Of a DNA stretch of 64,000 nucleotides, positions 25,830 through 35,348 are shown piece after piece; the first letter of the stretch is position 1; each line of letters starts with the position of its first letter. Origin of the DNA: a bacterium (GTDB lineage Bacteria; Bacteroidota; Bacteroidia; Flavobacteriales_D; Crocinitomicaceae). A program made the translations under genes and the position numbers. The notes beneath the pieces are model-generated. The model ran no database searches. It saw only the letters and a program-made list of their open reading frames with translations, and was not told where the DNA came from. The stretch lies in assembly GCA_024742305.1 (NCBI GenBank), contig JANSYQ010000001.1, positions 124,001-188,000 of the forward strand, read 5' to 3'.

Positions 25830-26294
25830 ATGAACCTTAACATCTACAAAACGCTGCTTCCACTAGCACTTCTTGCACTCCTAACCTCTAGTTGTGCCAG
25901 CACAAGATCTTACGGTAAAAAATATCCGGAACAGCTACATAAAGAAGTGGACTTTAACATGTCTCTTGCAGATTTTAATTCGTTGAAAGGAACACAAACT
26001 TCTGATATGAAAGATGATTCTTTTCGTTGGGTGTATCTTGAATCCATCGAGGATGAGAAGATGACGGATATTGTCTACTATTTCGATAAGGATGGAGATC
26101 AACCGCTGTACGAGATGATTTTCATCTACAAAGATACCGTGGCTCGCAACGAAGCCGCCGACAAATTACTCGGTGCACCTAATGATGGCGAGGAGTGGCG
26201 TATTGTGCAAGAACCATACACACTTACCGCATGGAAGTATAAAAATAAGCTTGTAATGGCTGCACTTATTCCGAATACAGAGTGGGACGAATAA
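25830..26294 (+). CDS. Lipoprotein of unknown function
   Basis: The protein is 154 aa. The signal sequence ends in a lipobox (LLTSSC, Cys near residue 22). The mature region is mixed acidic and aromatic (SFRWVYLESIEDEKMTDIVY, KDGDQPLYEMIFIYK) with no motif I recognise. A TACATTTT box at 25795-25802 could be its -7 element. It ends 1 bp before the stop of the convergent aldehyde dehydrogenase gene. Confidence 0.75.
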   Translation: MNLNIYKTLLPLALLALLTSSCASTRSYGKKYPEQLHKEVDFNMSLADFNSLKGTQTSDMKDDSFRWVYLESIEDEKMTDIVYYFDKDGDQPLYEMIFIYKDTVARNEAADKLLGAPNDGEEWRIVQEPYTLTAWKYKNKLVMAALIPNTEWDE

Positions 26295-26295
26295 G

Positions 26296-27735
26296 CTAGT
26301 ATTTCACGAAGACATTTTTCGGCTCCGTGAAAAAACGTAACGCTTCCCAGCCTCCTTCTCGACCAACACCTGATGCTTTCATACCACCAAAAGGCGTTCT
26401 AAGGTCTCGTACGAGCCATGAATTGATCCATACGATTCCAGCATCTAACTCATTCGCTATGCGATGAGCTCGTTTCAAGTTCGACGTCCATAGTGTCGCG
26501 CTTAAACCGTATTTCGTGGAATTCGCCATCATTAACGCTTCTTCTTCCGTATCAAATGGCGTGATCGTTACCACAGGTCCAAAAATTTCCTCTTGATTGG
26601 TGCGACAATCGTAGGACAATCCTTCAATGACTGTCGGACGCAAGTAATAACCGTCTTCATAGCCTTCTACAATTACTCGTTCTCCACCACTAAGTACGGT
26701 TCCACCCTCTTCTTTCGCCAATTTAACGTACGAGAGTACTTTCTCCATGTGTGGTTTCGAAACAACGGCGCCCAACTTTGCCTCGGGATTATTCGGATGT
26801 GCTACAACGGTTCCGTCTACTCGTTTGACAAACTCCTCCTTGAATTTATCGTAGATGGAGCGTTCCACAAAGATGCGTGACCCACAAAGACAAATTTGCC
26901 CCTGATTGGCAAAAGAAGATCGAAGGGTCGTACTCAACATCTCTTTGAAATCGCAGTCGGCAAAAATGATGTTCGGATTTTTACCTCCAAGTTCCAAAGA
27001 CAATTTTTTGAACATCGGTGCGGCTGTTCTTGCAATGTATTCACCGGTTGCTGTTCCTCCCGTAAATGAAATCGCTTTAATTTTTGGGTGTTTTACAATC
27101 GCGTCTCCTGCAAACTTTCCTTCACCATGAAGAATGTTCAGCACTCCATCAGGCATGCCGGCTTCTTTCGCAACCTTGCCAAGCAAATATGATGTGTACG
27201 GCGTAATTTCTGAGGGTTTGGCTACCACACAATTTCCAGCAGCGAGTGCCGGAGCGATTTTCCATGAGAACAAATACAAAGGCAAATTCCATGGGGAAAT
27301 ACATCCTACGATTCCTATGGGTTTTCGCAATGTATAGTTGACCCCAACGCCTTCCATGTTGTGCGATTCCGAAGCATAATGAACGATAGCTGTAGCGAAA
27401 AAATGGAAGTTGGATACCGCTCTTGGGATATCGACGTGGGCGGCAAGCGATAACGGTTTTCCGTTGTCTCTAGATTCAGCCTGCACAAATTCATCCATGC
27501 GCGCTTGGATACCTTCAGAAAGTTTCACCATGATAGCACTTCGTTCAGTGGTACTCATGGACGACCAAATGGGAAATGCCTTTTCAGCCGCTGCTACTGC
27601 TAATTCTACATCCTCTTCAGTTGAGTTCGGTATTTGAGAATACACCTTACCCGAAGCAGGTTCGTAGTTATCAATATACTGTCCTTTAACTGGATCGCAG
27701 TAGGCGCCATCAATAAAATTCTGAAGTCGTTCCAT
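26296..27735 (-). CDS. Aldehyde dehydrogenase, 2-aminomuconic semialdehyde (ALDH8A1) type
   Basis: The protein is 479 aa. NAD-dependent aldehyde dehydrogenase: NAD-site segment ISPWNLPLYLFSWKIAPALA near residue 145, FTGGTATGEYIA near 225, catalytic Glu in LELGGKNPN near 250 and catalytic Cys in NQGQICLCGSRIF near 285. The CLC arrangement, AGIVWINSWLVRDLRTPFGG and the closing FFTEPKNVFVKY match the ALDH8A1 / 2-hydroxymuconic semialdehyde branch, which oxidises 2-aminomuconic semialdehyde in the kynurenine route of tryptophan breakdown. No other kynurenine gene is in the window. Substrate assignment within the superfamily is moderate. Confidence 0.88.
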   Translation of the reverse strand: MERLQNFIDGAYCDPVKGQYIDNYEPASGKVYSQIPNSTEEDVELAVAAAEKAFPIWSSMSTTERSAIMVKLSEGIQARMDEFVQAESRDNGKPLSLAAHVDIPRAVSNFHFFATAIVHYASESHNMEGVGVNYTLRKPIGIVGCISPWNLPLYLFSWKIAPALAAGNCVVAKPSEITPYTSYLLGKVAKEAGMPDGVLNILHGEGKFAGDAIVKHPKIKAISFTGGTATGEYIARTAAPMFKKLSLELGGKNPNIIFADCDFKEMLSTTLRSSFANQGQICLCGSRIFVERSIYDKFKEEFVKRVDGTVVAHPNNPEAKLGAVVSKPHMEKVLSYVKLAKEEGGTVLSGGERVIVEGYEDGYYLRPTVIEGLSYDCRTNQEEIFGPVVTITPFDTEEEALMMANSTKYGLSATLWTSNLKRAHRIANELDAGIVWINSWLVRDLRTPFGGMKASGVGREGGWEALRFFTEPKNVFVKY

Positions 27736-27794
27736 GGAAATATTTTGTGGAGTAAAAATACCGATTTTTGAACGGATGTCTTCACCAGCAAGCG

Positions 27795-28157
27795 CTAGAT
27801 TTTCAGCACGCTTCTCAAGGGCTTTGCAACCAGTAGCGATAGAAGTAATCCAATAAGTACCCCGCCGGCATTCGCTAAAAGATCCAATCCTGAGACAGAT
27901 CTGCCGGGAACGAAGAACTGCCCAAACTCCATAAGTCCGCCGTAGATCAGAGCAAATACTACCGAAATGAGGAGATGCTTTCTATTTTCGACAGTAAGAA
28001 TTCCAAGGTTTAACATCAATGTTCCATAAGCGATGAAGTGCCCCACTTTATCATTACTTGCCGTAAGTTTCGGGGAGGGCGATAAACTCAGATATGTGAT
28101 ACCAACGATGACACCTACCAGCGCTAATTGAATCAGTAACTTCCATCCCAGCTTCAT
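27795..28157 (-). CDS. VanZ-like membrane protein
   Basis: The protein is 120 aa with four hydrophobic segments. Family signs are YLSLSPSPKL after the first segment, DKVGHFIAYGTLMLNLGIL with its conserved His, and YGGLMEFGQFFVPGRSVSGLDL followed by NAGGVLIG. VanZ-like proteins are of uncertain function in Gram-negatives. The start overlaps the stop of the SulP gene by 4 nt, so it is translationally coupled to it. Confidence 0.85.
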   Translation of the reverse strand: MKLGWKLLIQLALVGVIVGITYLSLSPSPKLTASNDKVGHFIAYGTLMLNLGILTVENRKHLLISVVFALIYGGLMEFGQFFVPGRSVSGLDLLANAGGVLIGLLLSLLVAKPLRSVLKI

Positions 28158-30412
28158 TTTTCGCTTCCTTTTGGTAGATGTTTCACAAGATCAGCTGTAA
28201 ATCGGACCATGTTTTTTACCTCTCCGGTATTGGCGATTCGCAAGGACTTAAATATGATCAATGCCCTTCCATTGCACTCAATGTGATATACTTCTTCGCT
28301 TTCTAAAAAAGCAATTAACTCGGGGGTGAACAACTGACGAATTGCTTCTTCATCGGGTCCATTTAATTTCACCTTGCTGGAAAATATCGGAGCCTCCTCA
28401 AAGTCGATATCCTTACGATTGGCAATAGAAAGACGCTCGAACAAACGATCGAAAATTCCTTCGCTCTCTAGGGTGAATTCCGCAATTTTTCCGGGCAAAT
28501 GTACCAGCAATAGAGTGGTCTTATACACTTCCTTGGACAACATGGCTCCTTCATCGAAAACGATATCAGACATTTCCCAATCCACTTGATCCTCTTCAAA
28601 TTCACCACCAATCACATTCGATTTCGATTCCAACGGTCGCGAGCGGAAGAACTCAAAATCCAGCAATTCACTGGAATCTACATTCTCTTGCCTCACATAG
28701 TACCACCCGTTATCCGCGGCAATTTTCTTCATGCGTTGTTGGCGCGGAGAGGTTTTCTGAAAATTGGGAATAATGTGCGTTTTCAGTGCAAGTTTGTGGT
28801 TGGATGCCGCAATGTGTTGGTTCAGTCCGATGATATGAACTTTCCCTCCTGTCAGTCTGTGTGCATCCCGGAATTCAAATAGTTTTTCCTGAAACGTAAG
28901 GTCTATCAATCGTGTTTTTGACAGATCGATGGTGAGCTCGGCTCCCGCAGGAATTTTTCCGAGAATTCCGATCAATCGTAATAGTGACAAGAAATTCGCC
29001 ACACCTTTCACTTTCAGCGTATAGGTACCGTCTTTATTTTCTCTAAGTCGTGTACCAGATCTGAAAACCATTTGAATAAACTGTGGAATCGACAAGCGCG
29101 AAATGAGCAAGTGCGCCACCAAGGTAACTCCAATGCCTCCTAAAATTCCAATCAACGGATTTTTATACAACGTAATAATGATGGTTGAAAGGAAAAATAC
29201 TGTTTGCTCGAGCCCTTGTTGATAGATCTCACGAAAGACTCTAGGAGAAGCCAGTTTCACTCCGGTTACGACCAGCACAGCTGCTAAAGCTGCTACTGGA
29301 AACAACTGAATTAAAGGAGTTAGGAATAAAACGAAAAGCGCAATGAACAAGCCGTGGTAGAAATTTGCCCATTTCGTTTTGGCGTTGTTGTGTACATTCA
29401 CCGTACTTCGAACAATCACATTAAGAACTGGCAATCCACCCACTGCGCCGGAAACCATCGTTGCGATTCCCGTGCTGGTCAAATCCTTATTCAAATTGGT
29501 TTTTCGTTTGTAGGGATCGAGCTTATCGATAGCCTTGGCCGCAGCTAATGTAATTACAGATGAAATGAGGTTGATAGAAATCACAGACATCCAAAAAGTA
29601 CCTGTATTTGCCTTCGCAAAACTTGGATAAGCAAGACCGTCCATCCAGTTATTTGGAACATCAATTAGATAGTCTTTTGGCGCTTTGAAAACCTCTCCGA
29701 AAACCGCAATTTGATTCACCTCCAAATAGTCATACAACAAGACAATTGGCACGGTAATTCCTAACACCCAAACAGGTGCTGGAATTAGTCGAAACGCTCT
29801 GTAGCTGATGCGCGCATGAAAAATTAGCAGTATGATTCCAATTCCGGAAATAAAGGCGATATACGGATTTATGTGCGGTACTTTTTCAAAAAGGTGTTGG
29901 ATGATTTCAATGGTGTTGTTTCCATCCGAAGTGGTGCCCATTGCCACATGGAGTTGTTTGGCAAAAATGATGATTCCAATGGAGGCCAGTACGCCTCGAA
30001 TTACCGAGGTTGGGAAAATTTCCGCGATGCGTCCCCAACGTAAAACCCCCACAACAACTTGCAATGCTCCGGCAACAACAATAGCTCCTAAAACGTGGGG
30101 AAAGCCTGAGTAATCTCCCTCTGCTCCCGGATTATCTGAAAGTGCCACTGCCGATGCTCCTACAACAGCAATTAGTCCAGCAGCTGGACCCGTAATGGTA
30201 AGGTGACCACTTCTGTAGATGAGCGTCATCATCCCTCCAATTGCCGCTGTAATCAACCCGGAAATTGGAGGAAGTCCCATACCTTTTGCAATAGCAAGAG
30301 ACAAAGGGAGTGCTACTAACGCAACGCTAATTGCTGCGATAATATCGTTTCTCCAATGTTTCTTTAGTCCCAACCAGCCTTCAGCTGGTGTTTCGTTGCT
30401 ATTAATAGGCAT
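28154..30412 (-). CDS. SulP family anion transporter with extended C-terminus
   Basis: The protein is 752 aa, about 180 residues longer than a standard SulP-STAS protein. The membrane domain (about 1-440) starts with WRNDIIAAISVALVALPLSL and carries HLTITGPAAGLIAVVGASAV and KAIDKLDPYKRKTNLNKDLT. A STAS domain follows near residues 460-565 (AELTIDLSKTRLIDLTFQEK). Beyond it is an extra region (about 570-752) with VYKTTLLLVHLPGKIAEFTLE and YHIECNGRALIIFKSLRIA that I do not recognise. Transport substrate is probably sulfate or bicarbonate. It is first in a two-gene unit with the VanZ-like gene. Confidence 0.9.
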   Translation of the reverse strand: MPINSNETPAEGWLGLKKHWRNDIIAAISVALVALPLSLAIAKGMGLPPISGLITAAIGGMMTLIYRSGHLTITGPAAGLIAVVGASAVALSDNPGAEGDYSGFPHVLGAIVVAGALQVVVGVLRWGRIAEIFPTSVIRGVLASIGIIIFAKQLHVAMGTTSDGNNTIEIIQHLFEKVPHINPYIAFISGIGIILLIFHARISYRAFRLIPAPVWVLGITVPIVLLYDYLEVNQIAVFGEVFKAPKDYLIDVPNNWMDGLAYPSFAKANTGTFWMSVISINLISSVITLAAAKAIDKLDPYKRKTNLNKDLTSTGIATMVSGAVGGLPVLNVIVRSTVNVHNNAKTKWANFYHGLFIALFVLFLTPLIQLFPVAALAAVLVVTGVKLASPRVFREIYQQGLEQTVFFLSTIIITLYKNPLIGILGGIGVTLVAHLLISRLSIPQFIQMVFRSGTRLRENKDGTYTLKVKGVANFLSLLRLIGILGKIPAGAELTIDLSKTRLIDLTFQEKLFEFRDAHRLTGGKVHIIGLNQHIAASNHKLALKTHIIPNFQKTSPRQQRMKKIAADNGWYYVRQENVDSSELLDFEFFRSRPLESKSNVIGGEFEEDQVDWEMSDIVFDEGAMLSKEVYKTTLLLVHLPGKIAEFTLESEGIFDRLFERLSIANRKDIDFEEAPIFSSKVKLNGPDEEAIRQLFTPELIAFLESEEVYHIECNGRALIIFKSLRIANTGEVKNMVRFTADLVKHLPKGSEK

Positions 30413-30447
30413 TCATTGTTTGAGTTGCTCGTACCCATCCTGCCCTT

Positions 30448-30463
30448 CACTGACCTAGTCGAA
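30448..30463 (-). repeat. Short dispersed motif TTCGACTAGGTCAGTG
   Basis: A 16-nt motif between the second SulP gene and the S9 peptidase gene. A close relative (TTCGACTGGCTCAGTG) is on the plus strand at 41564-41579 next to a terminator. Such TTCGACT-CAGTG words are common between genes in Bacteroidota. Confidence 0.4.
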
Positions 30464-30496
30464 GTGTTGGGAAAATGGCATTAGTTTGTTTCGTTT

Positions 30497-33274
30497 TTAT
30501 TCGTAGCGGAGTTCCTTCCCTTTCACGGTCGCCGGAATTCCGTCCGTTAACCATTGTGGTGCTGGCTCATCCATCAAGTAGTGATCAAAAAATTGTCGCA
30601 TGCGGATACTGAGGTCAATACGATTGGCATTGCGCATCAAGTTGTGATTGTCATCGTTGTAATTCAACAGCCAAGTTGGTCTGCCCAATCTCTTCAACCC
30701 AGTAAATAATTCAATTCCTTGATACCATGGAACTGCTCCGTCGGCATCGTTGTGCATGATCATCAGCGGTGTCTGCACATTCGGTAAATGGAACAACGGG
30801 GAATTCTCCACGTACAAATCGGGTCGCTCCCATATCGTGTATCCAATTCGACTTTGCGTTCGCTCGTACTGGAACTGTCGGTTCAAACCGCTTCCCCATC
30901 GAATTCCTCCATAGGCAGAGAACATATTCGCTACGGGAGCTCCTGCCATTGCCGCTTTATAACGGTTTGTCATTGTTACCAATTGCGCTGTCTGATATCC
31001 GCCCCAAGATTGCCCTTGCAAAGCCATTCGCGTTGAATCTACGTTAGGGAGAATATCCAAGACGTGATCTGTACCACTCATGATGCAATCGTAGGCTGAT
31101 TTCGCTGGATGTCCGGGCTTGTAGCGAATGTCCGGCATGAACACCACGTATCCTGCAGAGGCATACTCGGTAGCGTAAATAATGGATGCCGTTGGTTTAG
31201 GAATGTAGTGTGAGTGTAAGCGATCTGCGTACAATTCATAAAAATATACCATCAAAGGATACGACTTGGTTGAGTCAAAATCTTCTGGTTTGTAGATCAA
31301 TCCTTCCAGTTCAAAACCATCGTAGCTCGTCCATTTTGTCAATTCAACAGTTCCCCATTTGTACTCGCTTTGCTGTGGATTGGTCGTTGAAATCTTCTCC
31401 ATCTCCGAAATATCATCTGTAAATGTGTACACTTCGGGGTAGTCTTGGAACGTCATTTTTCGAACGATGTGCCGCTCTTTGTTTTTCGAGCGTTGTAACT
31501 GCATCACATTGGCATCGAAATAGGCTGTTTGCACCAAATCAACGTGGTCGTCATGCTCTTTCAAATCATAGAATCGTGATCCTTTTGTCGTTTTATCGAA
31601 TCCGGTAAAGTACACGTTGGATGGCTCATAATACACACTATCTCGCTCCCATTGTGACAGGCTCAACTCTACGTTGTTGAGTTTTCCTGTATCGTGCGTG
31701 TAGGACGATAGAGTTTTGTCCTCCAAGTCATACTGCCAGTAATCAAATTCTGACTGAATCATCACCTTGGATTCGTCTCTCGTCCAATAACCAGCTACAC
31801 GAGGATATGCCTCCATAGGCATACCGTTCATGTCTTCGGTCCAAACAACATCGGCAGTATTGCACGTAATGCAATCTTCCTGTCCCGTTTCTAAATCTAA
31901 TAAATGATGTTCACCGTCACAGTAGAACTCCATATATTTTCCGGATGGAGCCATGGACGGCCAAAATTTTTGCTCTGAAAGCACGCGTTCTGCTTCCCCT
32001 GTTTCGATATTTACTCGATAGAAATCACGCGGACGTGGCGAAACCCAATTGTAGGTATGGGCATACGTTTCATCGCTTGAACCCATGAGGTACTTTCCTT
32101 TCAAATTGTACTCTTCGTATACGTCCAATGTGTCGTTTTCTAGCTGCACAATTTCATCACTTTTGATATGATAAACGTGCATAAGAGAAGCTTTCAAATC
32201 GTCGTCTTTTTCAAGCAATTGCTGCGGTTGCAATCGTTGGTCCTTGTAGTGCCAAAGATCTAAATGTACTTTCTCATCTTTCGTGAGAGTATCTTCCGGC
32301 TCTTCCTTTTCGCGGTCTCCAATTCCAAAGTACAACACGTCATCGTTCATGGTGTAGCTCAAATTGAAATGCGTGGAAATCGCATGTTCGGCATCAAAGC
32401 CCACTTTCGCAGAATCAATGTGTATGTGAGATGATCCATCTACCGCGAGTAAATGAATATCGTATTGCTTCACTTTTGAAGTGTCGCTTGTTGCATAGAA
32501 TGCTAGCTCGTTTTGTTTTGAATTGAAAGATTGTAGATCCACGTCAGTGTATTGATCCTTCCACGTCCACACGGTGCGATCCGTAAAGGAGAAGAAATTC
32601 AACTTCACCGAATCAATCTCATCCATACTTCGATGCGTTTTAAACGCCAAATGATTGCCTTCATTTGCCATGAAGTAACCGGTAACATTCTCAATTTCTT
32701 GATTGAACTCCGGGTGGAAAACCCATAGCAAATGTCCATCGGAATCGTACTTTGGTTCCTTATCTTTCTTGAACCATTTGCATTTCCTTTTCTTCTTTCC
32801 GGGTGTTTCCTTTTTTTTGTTGTGACCGAACTGAACTGCCATCCAATCGTTGACTTCATTGGTTTTGAATGATTTCAAATCCGGGTATTTCGCGAGAGAG
32901 TCCTGTCCGAGATAGTAAATTCCGAGTGAATCTTTGGGCCACTTTGATCGTTTTACGTCGTTAAGTTGACACGTTCTAAGGGTATCAAACCCGGGCGTGA
33001 TTTTAAAAGCTATGTAACTACTTCCACCTGAAAACTGTGCTCGTTCAGCCCGTGGAATGGTATCGGTTTCTCCAGTTTCAACACTGTAGATGCAAAGTAC
33101 TCCGTCTCCGCGGTGTGGCTCAATTTGATACGAAATGAATTTTCCATCATTCGAGATTTCAGCGCTTTTTAGTGATTTCCAATCGTTGTAAACTGTGTGA
33201 TCGATCACTTTCTTTTCTTGTGCCATCGCACTAATTGAAATGGACACAAGTAGAAGTGCCGTAAGTAGTCGCAT
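30497..33274 (-). CDS. S9 family (prolyl oligopeptidase-type) serine peptidase
   Basis: The protein is 925 aa with a signal peptide (MRLLTALLLVSISISAMAQ). The long N-terminal part is a beta-propeller that limits access to the active site. The C-terminal alpha/beta-hydrolase domain carries the nucleophile in LQGQSWGGYQTAQL near residue 735, the Asp in HNDADGAVPW near 825 and the His in NDDNHNLMRN near 858. Such secreted peptidases cut peptides with proline- or dipeptidyl-type specificity for nutrient uptake. There is no T9SS domain, so a periplasmic location is likely. It is monocistronic. The exact S9 subfamily cannot be fixed from sequence alone. Confidence 0.93.
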   Translation of the reverse strand: MRLLTALLLVSISISAMAQEKKVIDHTVYNDWKSLKSAEISNDGKFISYQIEPHRGDGVLCIYSVETGETDTIPRAERAQFSGGSSYIAFKITPGFDTLRTCQLNDVKRSKWPKDSLGIYYLGQDSLAKYPDLKSFKTNEVNDWMAVQFGHNKKKETPGKKKRKCKWFKKDKEPKYDSDGHLLWVFHPEFNQEIENVTGYFMANEGNHLAFKTHRSMDEIDSVKLNFFSFTDRTVWTWKDQYTDVDLQSFNSKQNELAFYATSDTSKVKQYDIHLLAVDGSSHIHIDSAKVGFDAEHAISTHFNLSYTMNDDVLYFGIGDREKEEPEDTLTKDEKVHLDLWHYKDQRLQPQQLLEKDDDLKASLMHVYHIKSDEIVQLENDTLDVYEEYNLKGKYLMGSSDETYAHTYNWVSPRPRDFYRVNIETGEAERVLSEQKFWPSMAPSGKYMEFYCDGEHHLLDLETGQEDCITCNTADVVWTEDMNGMPMEAYPRVAGYWTRDESKVMIQSEFDYWQYDLEDKTLSSYTHDTGKLNNVELSLSQWERDSVYYEPSNVYFTGFDKTTKGSRFYDLKEHDDHVDLVQTAYFDANVMQLQRSKNKERHIVRKMTFQDYPEVYTFTDDISEMEKISTTNPQQSEYKWGTVELTKWTSYDGFELEGLIYKPEDFDSTKSYPLMVYFYELYADRLHSHYIPKPTASIIYATEYASAGYVVFMPDIRYKPGHPAKSAYDCIMSGTDHVLDILPNVDSTRMALQGQSWGGYQTAQLVTMTNRYKAAMAGAPVANMFSAYGGIRWGSGLNRQFQYERTQSRIGYTIWERPDLYVENSPLFHLPNVQTPLMIMHNDADGAVPWYQGIELFTGLKRLGRPTWLLNYNDDNHNLMRNANRIDLSIRMRQFFDHYLMDEPAPQWLTDGIPATVKGKELRYE

Positions 33275-33328
33275 ATTGCTTTATTTTTTAAAGGACGTTA
33301 AAATACCGATTATTTACGACATTTCGGG

Positions 33329-34453
33329 TCAGGCAATAAAGAGTTCGGAGGCAACGAAGTCCGCACGGAGCCTCCCTTGTTTGGTTAGGAAAATACTTTG
33401 ATTTTTCTGTTCCATCCAACCGCTGTCAATGAATTCAGCGATTTGTATTGAAAAGTTGGAGGGTAGGGGTTGTATTTCCGCGAGTTTCTCTAACGAAACG
33501 CCGTAAATGGTCCGAAGTCCGGTCAAGAGCAACTCATTGAATTGATCCACTGGTGTGAGTTCCTCCACTTCATAGTAGTTTTGTTCGTCCTCCACGAGCT
33601 TGATATACTGTGCGTTATTGGCGATATTCCATTGGCGGGACGTTCCTTGAAATGAATGCGCCGAAGGTCCAATTCCAAGGTAAAGCGCGCCTTTCCAATA
33701 ATTGCTATTATGTTGGGATTCAAATCCGGGTTTGGAGAAGTTGGAGATTTCGTACTGATGAATGCCGTTCGCAGCTAAGGTGTCCACCAAAATCTCAAAC
33801 TGTCGACTTTCCTCTTCATCACTGGCTACGGTCAATTCACCTGATTTCACCCGACGATCCAACAAGGTATTTTCCTCTACCGTTAGGCAATAGGACGATA
33901 TATGCGGTACTCCCCAATCGATGACTTTCTGAATATGATTGCGCCATTCGACTTCCGTAAGATTGGGCAACCCGTACATTAAATCCACGGTGATGTTTGA
34001 AAAACCCACCGATTGCGCCAAAAGAAGACATTGTTCAGCCTCCTGAGAAGTATGCGCCCGATTCATCCATTGAAGATCAGATGATTTAAAGGATTGAATT
34101 CCAATACTCAAGCGATTGATTCCAATGGATTTCCAATCGTGTAACCGCGCTTCGTTGCAGTCGTCTGGATTGGCCTCCAAAGTTATTTCTACGGTTTCAG
34201 CAACTTCAAATTGATCGTAGATTTGGCAAAGAAACTGCTGCAACTCCGATTTGGTGAGCAAACTTGGAGTTCCCCCGCCAAAATAAATGGTTTCAATGAC
34301 TTCTTCTCTGCAATAATCCCTCCGACTATTCAATTCCTTATGCATCGTATTCAACATCCGCGAACGATACTTATCGAAAGTTGTGCTAAAGTGAAAGTCG
34401 CAATAGGTACATTGCTGCTTGCAAAAGGGGATATGAATGTAAATGCCGGCCAC
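33329..34453 (-). CDS. hemW: Radical SAM family haem chaperone HemW
   Basis: The protein is 374 aa. HemW binds haem and a [4Fe-4S] cluster and is thought to insert haem into respiratory enzymes; the family was formerly annotated as oxygen-independent coproporphyrinogen oxidase. The motif PFCKQQCTYCDFHFS at residues 8-22 gives the CxxxCxxC cluster site with the HemW-type context. YFGGGTPSLL near residue 58 and LEANPD near 95 are the SAM-binding elements, and the C-terminal HemN-type domain is present. The start codon is GTG at 34453-34451. It is probably monocistronic. Confidence 0.92.
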   Translation of the reverse strand: MAGIYIHIPFCKQQCTYCDFHFSTTFDKYRSRMLNTMHKELNSRRDYCREEVIETIYFGGGTPSLLTKSELQQFLCQIYDQFEVAETVEITLEANPDDCNEARLHDWKSIGINRLSIGIQSFKSSDLQWMNRAHTSQEAEQCLLLAQSVGFSNITVDLMYGLPNLTEVEWRNHIQKVIDWGVPHISSYCLTVEENTLLDRRVKSGELTVASDEEESRQFEILVDTLAANGIHQYEISNFSKPGFESQHNSNYWKGALYLGIGPSAHSFQGTSRQWNIANNAQYIKLVEDEQNYYEVEELTPVDQFNELLLTGLRTIYGVSLEKLAEIQPLPSNFSIQIAEFIDSGWMEQKNQSIFLTKQGRLRADFVASELFIA

Positions 34454-34779
34454 GAATCAAAAGTACGTAGATTCGATCAACTCGTTCACTTATGCAAAGG
34501 GGTAATTGCCTAGATATAGTCAAGATGCCCACAATTGAGAGCCTGCCACAGCGCCTTTGCCATAGCCATGCCTTCGCGAAGCTTCAGCAAAGCAAGGCTT
34601 TGGCGAAGGAGCTTCGACCAAAGAATTGTGCCTTATTGGTGAAAAAAAGCTTAGCATTGCCTTCTTGACCGCCGGCAGGCGAGTTATCTAGAAAGTCAAC
34701 TGTAAAGGAGGAGAATCACGTTAATTTTTTGGTTTGCGTTGTGTGTGGATACAATTTTTTCTAACTTACAGTCGAAGTC
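34454..34779. other. 326-bp intergenic region with repeat fragments
   Basis: It contains the TAATTGCC...CAAGATGCCC repeat (34503-34538, related to 24753-24790), a GCGAAG-rich segment (34576-34599, related to 35154-35177) and a GCCGGCAGGC fragment (34671-34681). No ORF, tRNA or clear terminator was seen. Confidence 0.6.
34576..34599 (+). repeat. GCGAAG-type dispersed repeat (partner at 35154-35177)
   Basis: GCGAAGCTTCAGCAAAGCAA and the following GGCT match 35154-35177 with four substitutions over 24 nt. Both copies flank the small gene at 34780. Confidence 0.5.
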
Positions 34780-35130
34780 ATGGAATTTGAACGACATAAA
34801 CGTCTATTAAATAAAGAGTTGGATCAATTCAATTTGATTCTCAGCGAAATCCTGCCCCGATATATTTCGTTGATGAAGAAAGACGACATCAATGACAAAG
34901 AGTTAAAAGAATTGGGAGAACTGGAACATTTCCTGATCGAAATCAACGGTAAAATTGCCTCTATAAAAACCAAGTTGGATCACGATTTGTTCGGTGAAAC
35001 GATGGATGAGTATTACCGTGTTAAAGAGCTCGCCGCGCAGGGCGATGCTTTGGCGCGAAAACGCTTGGATCAATTGCGCGAAACCTTCAGTAATTCGATA
35101 AAGGGAGACACGTTTTTTAATTGGAATTAA
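34780..35130 (+). CDS. Small cytoplasmic helical protein of unknown function
   Basis: The protein is 116 aa, highly charged, without signal peptide or membrane segment. Long runs of heptad-like pattern (FERHKRLLNKELDQFNLILS, ELKELGELEHFLIEINGKIA) predict coiled-coil helices. It has no recognised motif. Codon use resembles its neighbours. It is flanked by repeat fragments on both sides and has no operon partner. Confidence 0.65.
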   Translation: MEFERHKRLLNKELDQFNLILSEILPRYISLMKKDDINDKELKELGELEHFLIEINGKIASIKTKLDHDLFGETMDEYYRVKELAAQGDALARKRLDQLRETFSNSIKGDTFFNWN

Positions 35131-35153
35131 CGACATCTCGCAAGCTTGCTTTT

Positions 35154-35177
35154 GCGAAGTTTCAGCGAAGCAGTGCT
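35154..35177 (+). repeat. GCGAAG-type dispersed repeat (partner at 34576-34599)
   Basis: GCGAAGTTTCAGCGAAGCAG and the following TGCT lie just after the stop of the 34780 gene. Confidence 0.5.
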
Positions 35178-35348
35178 CAATGACCTTGCCTTGGATTTAG
35201 AATATTGGGATTCCATATTGGACATTGACCTAAGTCTAGCGTCTTCAAGTCTAGTCTCCCATTGACCAAGAAATGGTCGTTCTGGAGTGATTTCCAATCC
35301 TTGGCACAATTTTTCTATATTCGTTCGGTAAACCAACACCAATCAACC

